Below are positions 46,342 through 54,485 of a stretch of DNA of 64,000 nt, piece by piece. The notes under the pieces are model-generated. The model was not told where the DNA came from, searched no databases, and was given only the letters and a program-made list of their open reading frames with translations. Origin of the DNA: Streptomyces sp. ISL-10 (GTDB taxonomy: Bacteria > Actinomycetota > Actinomycetes > Streptomycetales > Streptomycetaceae); contig NZ_JAGGOJ010000008.1 in NCBI RefSeq assembly GCF_018614575.1, forward strand, positions 282,494-346,493, given 5' to 3'. How positions within the stretch are numbered: the first letter of the stretch is position 1; every line of letters begins with the position of its first letter. The translations under genes and the position numbers were made by a program.

Positions 46342-48126
46342 ATGCCCCGACGCCCACCTGGCAGCTCGCTGACAGCGGCCAGAGAGCTGTATCTGGAAGT
46401 CACCAAGGATCACAGTGCCCGCCCGCTCGTGGTCGCTTCGTGGCAGCGCTCGATCGAGTACGAGGTGAAGTCGAGCTGCATCGAGGCTCCGTACCTCGAG
46501 AATCCCAATCTGGACAGCCCGCTCGCCAAGGCGGCGCTGCCGATCGTGAACAGGCTGCACGAGCAGCTTGCCGACGACCCGGTGTCCACGATGATCACGG
46601 ACCGGGACGGCGTGGTGCTGTCCCGCAAGCTCTCCCACGAGGGTCTGACGACGCGGCTCAACCGAGTGCAATTGGCCCCGGGCCACGTGTTCGCCGAGCG
46701 CTACGTGGGCACAAACGGCATCGGGACCGCGTTGGCCAGCGGCCGTCCGGTCATGATCGCCGGCAGCCAGCACTACGTCGAGGAGCTGCGGGACTTCCAC
46801 TGCGCGGCCGTGCCGATCCTGCATCCTGTCCGGCGCACGCTGCTGGGAGCCTTCAACCTGACCACGCTCCGTCAGGGCTCCGCCGGGATGCTCATGGCCC
46901 TGGCCCGCTCTGTCGCGGGCCAGATCGAAGGTGAGATCGCCGCCATCAGCTCGCGACGGGAACGGGCCCTGTTCCAGGACTACATGGACGCCTGCTCCTC
47001 GGTGCGCCCGGGTCCTGTCCTGGCCCTCAATCGTGAAGTCGTCATGATGAACGAGCAGTTCAGATCAGCCGTGACAGGTCCGGATCACTACGCGCTGCTC
47101 GACCACGCACGAGAGATCGCCGGCGATGCCCGGTTCGAAGGGACACGGAGCATTGCCCTCCCCTCCGGACGAGTCGCCGAACTCCGGGTCAGCCGAAGCC
47201 GGCGCGAGGACAGCGACGCGGGCGCCATCTTCCGGGTCCGGATCATCGGACGTCCCCAGCCCGGACCCGTCCTTTCCGCCGGCCCCGGACGATCGGGCCT
47301 GGGGTTGGTGGGCTCCTCCCCGCAATGGCTGCGCGCGGTCGCCGAGACCGAGGCGGCGTTCGTCGCCGGATCCTGGCTCCATCTCGTGGGCGAAGCCGGT
47401 GCCGGCAAGCGGACGCTGGTCCATGCCGTCCACCGAGCCCACAGTGCCGGGCGCCGGCTCGAGATGGTGGACGCGCCGCTGTCGGAGTCACCGCACGCCA
47501 CCGAGCACTGGCTTCGCGATGTCCGCGAGTTGCGTGCCAGGCCGTCGACCGTGGTCGTGCTGCGCGACGTCCACCTGCTGGGCGATCAGCTGCGCCGGCA
47601 GCTGACAAGCCTGCTGGCGCACCCCGACGGGACCGCCGCCGGGCAACTGATCATGACCAGCCAACCGTCCATGGTCACGACCGACGACGAGCTCGACCGT
47701 CTGTGCGGCGCCTCGGTGGAGGTGCCGCCCCTGCGTCATCGCTATGGCGACATCGAGCACCTGGTTCGGTTCTTCCTGCTCAAATATCGGCCAAGCGGAG
47801 AGAGCAGCTGCTCCCCGGATGCGCTGGCGATGCTGGAGCGCTGCCCCTGGCCGGAAAATGTCCGGCAGCTGGAGTCGGTGATCCGCGGCCTCGCACGGCG
47901 CCCGTTGGGCGGGACAATCCAAGTGGACGATCTCCCACCGGAATGCCGGGTGTCGTCCCACAAGGTCCTGACCGCCATCGAAGCGCTGGAACGGGACGCC
48001 ATTCTGCGTGGGCTGATGGACCGCAACTCCAACGTCCAGCGCACCGCACAGGACCTCGGCATCTCCCGCGCCACCATGTACCGCAAGATGCGCCGTTACG
48101 GGATCGTCCCGTCGAGCCTCACCTAG
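46342..48126 (+). CDS. AcoR/MimR-type activator: GAF, degenerate AAA+, Fis HTH
   Basis: A 594-residue regulator. The GAF region has the family motif YVGTNGIGTALASGRPVMI followed by HCAAVPI (about 122-160). A AAA-like domain has Walker A GEAGAGKR (350-357) but lacks the GAFTGA loop needed to contact sigma-54. The C-terminus is a Fis helix-turn-helix (NSNVQRTAQDLGISRATMYR). In actinobacteria such proteins activate alcohol, acetoin or alkane genes together with ordinary sigma factors. It should sense the alcohol and switch on the divergent ADH-importer operon. The start was taken at ATG 46342. Confidence 0.9.
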   Translation: MPRRPPGSSLTAARELYLEVTKDHSARPLVVASWQRSIEYEVKSSCIEAPYLENPNLDSPLAKAALPIVNRLHEQLADDPVSTMITDRDGVVLSRKLSHEGLTTRLNRVQLAPGHVFAERYVGTNGIGTALASGRPVMIAGSQHYVEELRDFHCAAVPILHPVRRTLLGAFNLTTLRQGSAGMLMALARSVAGQIEGEIAAISSRRERALFQDYMDACSSVRPGPVLALNREVVMMNEQFRSAVTGPDHYALLDHAREIAGDARFEGTRSIALPSGRVAELRVSRSRREDSDAGAIFRVRIIGRPQPGPVLSAGPGRSGLGLVGSSPQWLRAVAETEAAFVAGSWLHLVGEAGAGKRTLVHAVHRAHSAGRRLEMVDAPLSESPHATEHWLRDVRELRARPSTVVVLRDVHLLGDQLRRQLTSLLAHPDGTAAGQLIMTSQPSMVTTDDELDRLCGASVEVPPLRHRYGDIEHLVRFFLLKYRPSGESSCSPDALAMLERCPWPENVRQLESVIRGLARRPLGGTIQVDDLPPECRVSSHKVLTAIEALERDAILRGLMDRNSNVQRTAQDLGISRATMYRKMRRYGIVPSSLT

Positions 48127-48154
48127 TGCCGCATCAGACCGACGTTCGCCCTGC

Positions 48155-48183
48155 CGACGACGGCGCGTAGACGCCGGTCGTCG
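48155..48183. terminator. Stem-loop between convergent activator and PadR genes
   Basis: An 11-bp stem with one bulged G (48155-48165 with 48172-48183) and a 6-base loop lies between the two stop codons. Confidence 0.5.
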
Positions 48184-48238
48184 CCGGTGAACGTCACGTC
48201 GGCGATCCTCGCAGCGGGCATGGGGCCTGCCGCGCGCG

Positions 48239-48751
48239 TCAGGCCAGGACCTGCCGCAGCCAGGACTGTTCCGCGCGGCTGGTGGCACGAGCGATGGTGA
48301 GCATGCCGCGGCGGTAGGGGTCGTCGGTGTCCTCGGCTCCCAGTGGGCGGTCACCGTCGTGGAAGAAGCTCGCGGGCTGTTCCAGGAATGCCAGCCGCCG
48401 ACGCAGTACCGCGTGCCGGTCGGCGGTGTCGGGAAGCTGGGAGAGGAAGGCCAGGACCGTGAAGTACCGGGTGCTGTCGCTGATGTCCAGGCCGTCGGCA
48501 TTCCGCAGCCGGCGCAGCAGCTCGCAGCGGCCGACGTCGGTCAGGTTCAGGGTGTGCCGCTGGGCGGCCGAGGCGCCCGGTTCGGTTCGCCGGTCCAGCA
48601 GCCCGGCGTTGACCAGCCGGTTGATCGCCGGGTAGAGGCTGCCGTCGCTGACCGGCCGGGCATGGCCGGACAAATGCGCTATCCGGTGGCGCAGTTGGTA
48701 GCCGTGCAGCGGTCCCTCGGCAAGGAATCCCAGGATCGCGAGTTCGAGCAT
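48239..48751 (-). CDS. PadR-family transcriptional regulator
   Basis: A 170-residue PadR protein from ATG 48751 (ATG 48769 also possible). The winged helix reads MLELAILGFLAEGPLHGYQL, RHRIAHLSGHARPVSDGSLY, PAINRLVNAGLLDRRTEPGA, RHTLNLTDVGRCELLRRL. The C-terminal part has ALE-type helices (RHAVLRRRLAFLEQPASFFH). It is divergent from a cysteine hydrolase gene across a perfect palindrome, so it probably represses both. Confidence 0.88.
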   Translation of the reverse strand: MLELAILGFLAEGPLHGYQLRHRIAHLSGHARPVSDGSLYPAINRLVNAGLLDRRTEPGASAAQRHTLNLTDVGRCELLRRLRNADGLDISDSTRYFTVLAFLSQLPDTADRHAVLRRRLAFLEQPASFFHDGDRPLGAEDTDDPYRRGMLTIARATSRAEQSWLRQVLA

Positions 48752-48774
48752 GCTGCTACTCTCGCACATCGAAA

Positions 48775-48786
48775 CGAGGTACCTCG
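48775..48786. promoter_or_regulatory. Palindromic operator cgaggtacctcg
   Basis: A perfect 12-base palindrome, flanked by near-symmetric tcga blocks, lies between the PadR start and the hydrolase start. It is only 20 bases before ATG 48807, so bound repressor would block that promoter. Confidence 0.7.
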
Positions 48787-48806
48787 AATCGATGCAGGGG
48801 GCGGGG

Positions 48807-49478
48807 ATGGCATACACCGAGGAATGGGTGACCGCGCGGGCGCGCAACGCCTACGAGCACGGCCGCGCATCGTTCGGCATACGGCCCGAACGGACGGCGC
48901 TGCTGGTCATCGACATGCAGGACGAATTCCTCCGGCCCGGCTGGAGCCCCTACTGGGTGCCCGCGGCAACCCGGATGGCGCCCCGGCTCCGGCAGCTGGT
49001 CGAAGGGTGCCGGGCCGCCTCCATCCCCGTGATCTGGACCGTCTTCGACGACACCCATCTCGGACTGGACCGGCCGCACGCCCTTCGGTTCCTCCCGCAC
49101 GCCGACACCGACTGGCGCCGGCCCGGCCCCGCCGAGGTAGGGGACCAGATGGGCCGCCGCCCCGACGAGGCCCTGATCCGCAAGCCCTCCTACGGCGCGT
49201 TCTACGACACCCCGCTCGACACAATGCTGCGCAACCTCGGCCGGGACACGGTCATCGTCACAGGGACGCTCACCAACTACTGCTGCGGCACCACGGCCCG
49301 GCAGGCGTACGAACGCGGCTACAAGGTCGTCTTCGGATCTGATGTCACGGCCACCGACGACGAATCCCGGCAGGAAGCGGAACTCGCTGTCCTGCGCAAG
49401 GGCTTCGCGCTCGTACTGACCGCCGAAGAGATCACCGACCGACTGGCCGCAGCCGTCCCGGCGCCAGAGGACGGGTGA
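48807..49478 (+). CDS. Isochorismatase-like cysteine hydrolase
   Basis: A 223-residue cysteine hydrolase with the full triad: Asp36 (LLVIDMQDEF), Lys126 (IRKPSYGAFYDT) and Cys159 (GTLTNYCCGTTARQAYERGY). Family members hydrolyse amides or vinyl ethers such as nicotinamide, N-carbamoyl compounds, ureidoacrylate or isochorismate. Substrate cannot be read from the sequence. ATG 48807 was chosen; ATG 48792 is in frame upstream. It is probably under control of the divergent PadR protein. Confidence 0.9.
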   Translation: MAYTEEWVTARARNAYEHGRASFGIRPERTALLVIDMQDEFLRPGWSPYWVPAATRMAPRLRQLVEGCRAASIPVIWTVFDDTHLGLDRPHALRFLPHADTDWRRPGPAEVGDQMGRRPDEALIRKPSYGAFYDTPLDTMLRNLGRDTVIVTGTLTNYCCGTTARQAYERGYKVVFGSDVTATDDESRQEAELAVLRKGFALVLTAEEITDRLAAAVPAPEDG

Positions 49479-49778
49479 CCGGGCGAACGTGGTTCGATGC
49501 GCACTGGCTGCTGCTGCGGGGCGCGTGATCAGGTGATCACGTCGAGGTGAGGAGGCGGGCTGCTGTCGCTCTGAGAGCGCGACGCGCATGCGGCTTCAGG
49601 GGCACCCGAGATACAGCCGTGCGACAACGGCACCGACCGCGGACGGTCCGCCTCCAGGCCGATGGAGTGCACCTCCGTGATCGTGAGCTCGACGAGGCGA
49701 CGGCATGTCGGGCGAGGCGGGGGGTAGGCGGGAGGCAACCCCCGTCCGCAGCAGCCTTGCCTGAAGGAGGCTCTCCCC
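49479..49778. other. Intergenic region before the DUF5133 gene
   Basis: About 300 bases with the DUF5133 ribosome site (gaaggagg at about 49764-49771) at the right edge. No gene, repeat or stem was clear. Confidence 0.4.
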
Positions 49779-50018
49779 GTGCTGATGGCTCACCCTGTCA
49801 TTCTGCGCAATCTGATCGAACAGTACGACGCACTGCGTGTGCTGCGCGCTGAGGAGGGGTCGTCGCAGGCGCGACAGCGCATGGACGATCTGGCGTACAC
49901 GCTATGCGTCTCGACCGGCACGAGCGACGTCGCCGCCGCTCTCGTGGCAGCCCGTCACCGGCTCCCCGGGGCCCGCCCCGAGGACGACTCCGTACTCGGC
50001 ACTGACCGTCCCTGCTGA
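49779..50018 (+). CDS. DUF5133 protein
   Basis: A 79-residue Streptomyces-type protein that starts (as GTG) MLMAHPVILRNLIEQYDALR and continues QARQRMDDLAYTLCVSTGT and DVAAALVAARHRLPG. This is the full length of the family. Such genes are commonly found several per genome, often near regulators or natural-product genes. The function is unknown. An excellent ribosome site lies seven bases before GTG 49779. Confidence 0.88.
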   Translation: MLMAHPVILRNLIEQYDALRVLRAEEGSSQARQRMDDLAYTLCVSTGTSDVAAALVAARHRLPGARPEDDSVLGTDRPC

Positions 50019-50089
50019 CCCCGGCCGGCCACTGCGTGGCGAGATCGAAAGGCCCCGGACACAAGACACCACATGCCCGAGGAGATTCG

Positions 50090-51397
50090 GTGAGCGAGAA
50101 GAACATCTTCGTGATCGGTCTGGACGACGCCAACCTGAACACCCTGCTGAGCGTGCCGGATGCTCGGGAGTACCGCTTCCACCCGCTCTTGACCACGCAG
50201 GAGCTGCAGGTCGGCGAGGTGTCCGTGCCCGGGCTTCTGGAGAAGGCGGAGGGCGTATTGAACGCTTTCGACGGAAGCATCGACGCGATCGTCGGTTACT
50301 GGGACTTCCCGGTGAGCACACTCGTGCCCATCCTGAGTGAGCGGTACGGCACGCGCAGCACCACTTTGGAGTCGGTCGTCAAGTGCGAGCACAAGTACTG
50401 GAGCCGCCTGGAGCAGCAGAAGGTCGTGGAGGAGCACCCGCGCTTCGGCCGGGTCGATCTGGAGGCCCGGGACCCGCGCCCGCCCGAGGGCGTCCGTTAC
50501 CCGATGTGGCTCAAGCCCGCCCTGTCGTACTCGTCGGAGCTGGCCTTCGGCGTGAAGAACGAGGAGGAGTTCCGCGCGGCGGTAGAGGAGATCCGCGAGG
50601 GGGTCGGCCGCGTCGGTCGCCCGTTCCAGTACATCCTCGACCAGCTGGACCTGCCGCCGGAGATGGAGGGCATCGGAGGCCAGGTGTGTCTGGCGGAGGA
50701 AGCGCTGTCCGGAATCCAGGTCGCGGTCGAGGGGTACGTCCACCACGGCGAGGTCACCGTCTACGGTGCACTGGACTCCATCAACTATCCCGACAGCTCG
50801 TCCTTTCTGCGCCACGAGTACCCCTCCACGCTCCCCGAGCCCGTGGTGCGGCGCCTGCACGATGTCTCCGAGCGCGTGATACGCCGGATAGGGATGGACT
50901 CGGCGACCTTCAGCATCGAGTACTTCTACGATCCACGGACCGACGCGATCAACCTGCTGGAGATCAATCCCCGGCACTCCCAGTCGCACGCCGAACTGTT
51001 CGAGTACGTCGATGGCGTGCCCAACCACCACTGCATGATCAGCCTCGCTCTCGGCAAGGACCCGCGCCTGCCCGAGGGCGCCGGTCGCTACAAGATGGCC
51101 GCCAAGTGGTACTACCGCTGGTTCGCCGACGGTGTGGTGCACGATGTGCCTTCCCGGGAGGACCTGAGGCGCATCGAGCGGGAGATCCCCGGTGTGCGGG
51201 TCGACATGGTGCCCGGGGAGGGCCAGCGGCTGTCGCAGATGCCCGAGCAGGACAGTTACAGCTTTGAGCTGGCCCACGTCTTCACCGGAGGGGACAGCGA
51301 AGAGGATCTGCGGGAGAAGTACGACCGCTGCGTGGCCGCCTTGAATCTCACCTTCAACCGGCCCACGCCGGAAGGCCGGGACGGGACGAACACCTGA
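50090..51397 (+). CDS. ATP-grasp ligase-like enzyme
   Basis: A 435-residue protein from GTG 50090 (gaggag upstream). The N-terminal 100 residues look like a pre-ATP-grasp domain (NIFVIGLDDANLNTLLSVPD). ATP-grasp landmarks follow: MWLKPALSYSSELAF (Lys142), QVAVEGYVHHGEVTVYGALD, FSIEYFYDP (Glu277) and INLLEINPRHSQSH (Glu291, Asn293, Arg295), the Mg-ATP site. These enzymes join a carboxylate to an amine, thiol or similar group via an acyl phosphate. A hydrolase gene follows 110 bases later in the same direction. Substrate unknown. Confidence 0.9.
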   Translation: MSEKNIFVIGLDDANLNTLLSVPDAREYRFHPLLTTQELQVGEVSVPGLLEKAEGVLNAFDGSIDAIVGYWDFPVSTLVPILSERYGTRSTTLESVVKCEHKYWSRLEQQKVVEEHPRFGRVDLEARDPRPPEGVRYPMWLKPALSYSSELAFGVKNEEEFRAAVEEIREGVGRVGRPFQYILDQLDLPPEMEGIGGQVCLAEEALSGIQVAVEGYVHHGEVTVYGALDSINYPDSSSFLRHEYPSTLPEPVVRRLHDVSERVIRRIGMDSATFSIEYFYDPRTDAINLLEINPRHSQSHAELFEYVDGVPNHHCMISLALGKDPRLPEGAGRYKMAAKWYYRWFADGVVHDVPSREDLRRIEREIPGVRVDMVPGEGQRLSQMPEQDSYSFELAHVFTGGDSEEDLREKYDRCVAALNLTFNRPTPEGRDGTNT

Positions 51398-51443
51398 GGC
51401 AGGACGGCCCGGTCCGACCGGTGTGCCGAACAGGGTCCGCGGC

Positions 51444-51475
51444 AGCCGCCCAGCCGCCCAGCCGCCCAGCCGCCC
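51444..51475. repeat. Four tandem copies of the octamer agccgccc
   Basis: Four exact 8-base units followed by a partial copy, in the 110-base gap between the ATP-grasp and hydrolase genes. Confidence 0.9.
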
Positions 51476-51507
51476 AGCCGAGCAAAGACAAGGAGAGAGC
51501 CGACCGT

Positions 51508-53535
51508 ATGCGCTTTGTGAGCAACCTGCCCTACGCGACAACGGAAGAGGAGCACATCGCCGTCCCCATGTCCGATGGCATCTGCCTGTCGGCCCGGATC
51601 TGGCGTCCCGTCTCCTCGGACGCGGAACCCGTGCCGGCCGTGCTGGAGTACATCCCCTACCGCAAGCGCGACCTGTCCTCGGTACGCGACTCCATCCACC
51701 ACCCCTACATCGCCGGTCACGGCTACGCCTGTGTCCGCGTCGATCTGCGGGGCACGGGGGAGTCGGAGGGTGTGCTGGCGGACGAGTACCTGGAGCAGGA
51801 ACAGCGCGACGCGGAGGAGACCTTGGCCTGGCTGGCCGAGCAGCCCTGGTGCGACGGCAACACCGGCATGATGGGTATCTCCTGGGGCGCGTTCGCCGCC
51901 CTTCAGGTCGCCGCACGGCAACCGCCGAGCCTACGAGCTGTCGTCATCGCCTCCTTCACCGACGACCGGTACGCCGACGACATGCACTACATGGGCGGAG
52001 CCCTGCTGTCGGACAACCTGGCCGAAGCCGGCACCATGTTCGCCTACGCCACGTGCCCGCCGGACCCCTCCGTGGTAGGCGCGCGATGGCGCGAGATGTG
52101 GCACGAACGCCTGGAGAACACCCGCCCGTGGGCGCTGGACTGGCTGCGTCACCAGCGCCGCGACGCATACTGGCAACACGCCTCGGTCTGCGAGAACTAC
52201 CGGGACGTGCGCTGCCCCGTCCTCGCCTCGAGCGGCTGGGCAGACGGCTACTCCAACGCGGTGACCCGTCTGCTGGAGAACCTGGACGTACCACGCAAGG
52301 GACTGATCGGCCCGTGGTCGCACAAGTATCCCCACCTCGGCGAACCGGGCCCCGCCATCGGTTATCTGCAAGAGGTCGTCGCCTGGTGGGATCACTGGCT
52401 CAAGGGCGTCGACAACGGGATCATGGACGGGCCGATGCTGCAGATGTGGATGCAGGACAGCGTGCCGCCCTCCACCCGCTACGAGGACCGGCCCGGCCGC
52501 TGGGTGGGCGAACCGCACTGGCCCTCACCGCATGTCGAGCCGACCGCCCACCCCCTCAGCAGGCACCGCATCGGCACCCCTGGTGAGACGACGTCGAGCA
52601 AGGATGTCCTGACCGTTCAGTCGCCCCTGTCCGTCGGCCAGTTCGCCGGCAAGTGGGCCTCGTACAACGCGCCACCCGACCTGCCCTACGACCAGCGGGA
52701 GGAGGACGGCGGCTCATTGGTCTTCCAGACGGACCGACTCACCGAGCCCGTGGAGATCCTCGGCTCTCCCAGCGTCGAACTGGACCTCTCGGTCAGCGAA
52801 CCGGTGGCCATGGTCGCCGCCCGGCTGTCCGACGTGGCCCCCGACGGTAGCGCCACCCGCGTCACTTACGGCCTGCTCAATCTCACCCACCGCAATGAGA
52901 CGGGAACCCCGGAGCCGCTGGAACCCGGCACTCGCTACCGGGCGACCGTCCACCTCAACGGCGTGGCCCAGGCCTTCCCACCCGGACACCGCATCCGGCT
53001 GTCGCTGTCCACCTCCTACTGGCCGCTCGCCTGGCCCCCGCCCCGGCCAGTGCTGTTGAGCGTTTACGAGGGCACGAGCAGCCTGATACTGCCGCTGCGC
53101 CCAGCGGGTGAGCGCGACCACCTTCCCCAGCGTCCGTTCGGCGAGCCCGAGGGCACAGCACCCCTCGCCACCACCCAGCTGACCCCTCCGGAACAACGCT
53201 GGGAGGTCAAACGAGACCTGGTCGGCTACAACTCCGAACTGGAGATCGTCAAGGATCGCGGCATGGTGCGCTACGACGACATCGACCTCGACGTCGGCCT
53301 GCGGGCCTACGAGAAGTACAGCGCCGTCGCCGACGACTTCACCTCGGTCAGCGGAGAGGCGACCTGGACCATGCGATTTTGTCGGGACGACTGGGACGTG
53401 CGGGTGGAGACCCGAACCACGCTGAGGTCCAGCGAGACCGAGTTCTTCGTCGACGCCACTCTGGACGGCTTCGAAAACGACCGCCGGGTCTTCTCCCGTA
53501 CCTGGAACGAGACACTGCCTCGCGACCACATGTAG
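51508..53535 (+). CDS. CocE/NonD family serine hydrolase
   Basis: A 675-residue protein with the layout of cocaine esterase and X-Pro dipeptidyl peptidase: an alpha/beta hydrolase domain (YACVRVDLRGTGESEG, TGMMGISWGAFAALQVA with nucleophile Ser125, PVLASSGWADGYSNAV with the Asp, LIGPWSHKYPHLGEPG with the His) and a C-terminal jelly-roll (VEILGSPSVELDLSVSEPVA, FPPGHRIRLSLSTSYWPLAW). The last 130 residues extend beyond the usual end. ATG 51508 was chosen with aaggag upstream. Next to a ligase, it may open or trim the ligase product (an amide, ester or lactam). Confidence 0.9.
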   Translation: MRFVSNLPYATTEEEHIAVPMSDGICLSARIWRPVSSDAEPVPAVLEYIPYRKRDLSSVRDSIHHPYIAGHGYACVRVDLRGTGESEGVLADEYLEQEQRDAEETLAWLAEQPWCDGNTGMMGISWGAFAALQVAARQPPSLRAVVIASFTDDRYADDMHYMGGALLSDNLAEAGTMFAYATCPPDPSVVGARWREMWHERLENTRPWALDWLRHQRRDAYWQHASVCENYRDVRCPVLASSGWADGYSNAVTRLLENLDVPRKGLIGPWSHKYPHLGEPGPAIGYLQEVVAWWDHWLKGVDNGIMDGPMLQMWMQDSVPPSTRYEDRPGRWVGEPHWPSPHVEPTAHPLSRHRIGTPGETTSSKDVLTVQSPLSVGQFAGKWASYNAPPDLPYDQREEDGGSLVFQTDRLTEPVEILGSPSVELDLSVSEPVAMVAARLSDVAPDGSATRVTYGLLNLTHRNETGTPEPLEPGTRYRATVHLNGVAQAFPPGHRIRLSLSTSYWPLAWPPPRPVLLSVYEGTSSLILPLRPAGERDHLPQRPFGEPEGTAPLATTQLTPPEQRWEVKRDLVGYNSELEIVKDRGMVRYDDIDLDVGLRAYEKYSAVADDFTSVSGEATWTMRFCRDDWDVRVETRTTLRSSETEFFVDATLDGFENDRRVFSRTWNETLPRDHM

Positions 53536-53874
53536 GGGCAGCGGGGTGGTACCAGCCGGCGCTCGACCGTGCGGTGGGACCCGCTGCTCCGGGAGGCCGG
53601 CGAGCCGACCAGGCGGCCTCGACTCGTAGCGCCATGCCACCGAGGGACGAGCCGGGCGCAAATCACCCGTCCTACCCCCTGTGCGGTGGTTCTCATGGTG
53701 AAGAGGTGAAGGGCGGTGTAGCGTCAGTGCCAGCTGTCATGGTTCCGAAGTACCGGTCGCCCGTGAGCGCGAGTTCACGGGCGCTTTGCTGTTCAAAGCC
53801 TCTGAGGACCAGGGCGATCACCTCCGGGTCCCGCGCGGTGCGGGAACCGATTTCCAGTCCCCTTGGAGGGCAAA
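53536..53874. other. Long leader region of the cold-shock gene
   Basis: About 340 bases. The last 170 before the cold-shock ATG probably form a long 5' leader, as is usual for csp genes. A small stem (ccgtga 53761-53766 with tcacgg 53775-53780) and a GC-rich stem near 53832-53844 (ccgcgcggtgcggg) precede the ribosome site cttggaggg. No gene is seen. Confidence 0.5.
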
Positions 53875-54078
53875 ATGGCCAGCGGAACAGTCAAGTGGTT
53901 CAACTCGGAAAAGGGCTTCGGCTTCATCGAGCAGGACGGCGGAGGCCCGGATGTCTTCGCCCACTACTCGAACATCGCCAGCTCGGGCTTCCGTGAGCTC
54001 CAGGAAGGCCAGAAGGTGAACTTCGACGTCGTCCAGGGCCAGAAGGGCCCGCAGGCGGAGAACATCACCCCCGCCTGA
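53875..54078 (+). CDS. Cold-shock domain protein
   Basis: A 67-residue CspA-type RNA chaperone: [20 protein letters not shown] carries RNP1 (K-G-F-G-F-I), and [20 protein letters not shown] carries RNP2 (DVFAHY). It ends [11 protein letters not shown]. It binds single-stranded RNA and DNA and melts secondary structure. ATG 53875 follows ggaggg. It is followed by a textbook hairpin terminator. Monocistronic, and present in several paralogues in streptomycetes. Confidence 0.96.
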   Translation: MASGTVKWFNSEKGFGFIEQDGGGPDVFAHYSNIASSGFRELQEGQKVNFDVVQGQKGPQAENITPA

Positions 54079-54092
54079 GCCACCTCGGTGTG

Positions 54093-54122
54093 ACGCCCGC
54101 CCCGGCCTGCCGGGGCGGGCGT
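54093..54122 (+). terminator. Terminator of the cold-shock gene
   Basis: A perfect 13-bp GC-rich stem (54093-54105 with 54110-54122) with the tetraloop cctg, 15 bases after the stop codon. Confidence 0.93.
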
Positions 54123-54485
54123 TCGCGTCTCCCCGCCCACGTGGGGTGATCGGGCGAGTGACCGGCCAGGGGCCAGGACCTTTCATGCACGGGCAAGAGA
54201 TCGGCGCTCTGCCTGTGGAGCCGTCTCAGAGTGCTCCTCATGGTGGGGGTGGAGTCCAGAGCACGAAGAGATGTGGGCTACATCGCGGAACGGCGGATGA
54301 GACAAGGCCGCGCGGGATGCGTATCGCCTCACGACGAAACAGTGAAGCCCGGCCCGTGCGGCCGGCTCCCGCAAGGGTGCCGTCCTCGCGATCACAACTC
54401 AGGATGCCGGTACCCAACCGCTCACGAAAGACGCGCTGGTCTGTCTCCGACAGGTCATCCAGCCGTCGGTTGAGGAGGACAGCCG
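54123..54485. other. Intergenic region before the peptidoglycan-binding gene
   Basis: About 360 bases. At its right end ttgaggaggacag provides the ribosome site of the next gene. No gene, repeat or clear stem was found. Confidence 0.4.

Noticed and set aside
49724..49730. Possible SigB-type -10 (GGGTA) before the DUF5133 gene
   Set aside because: No GTTT-type -35 at the correct distance.
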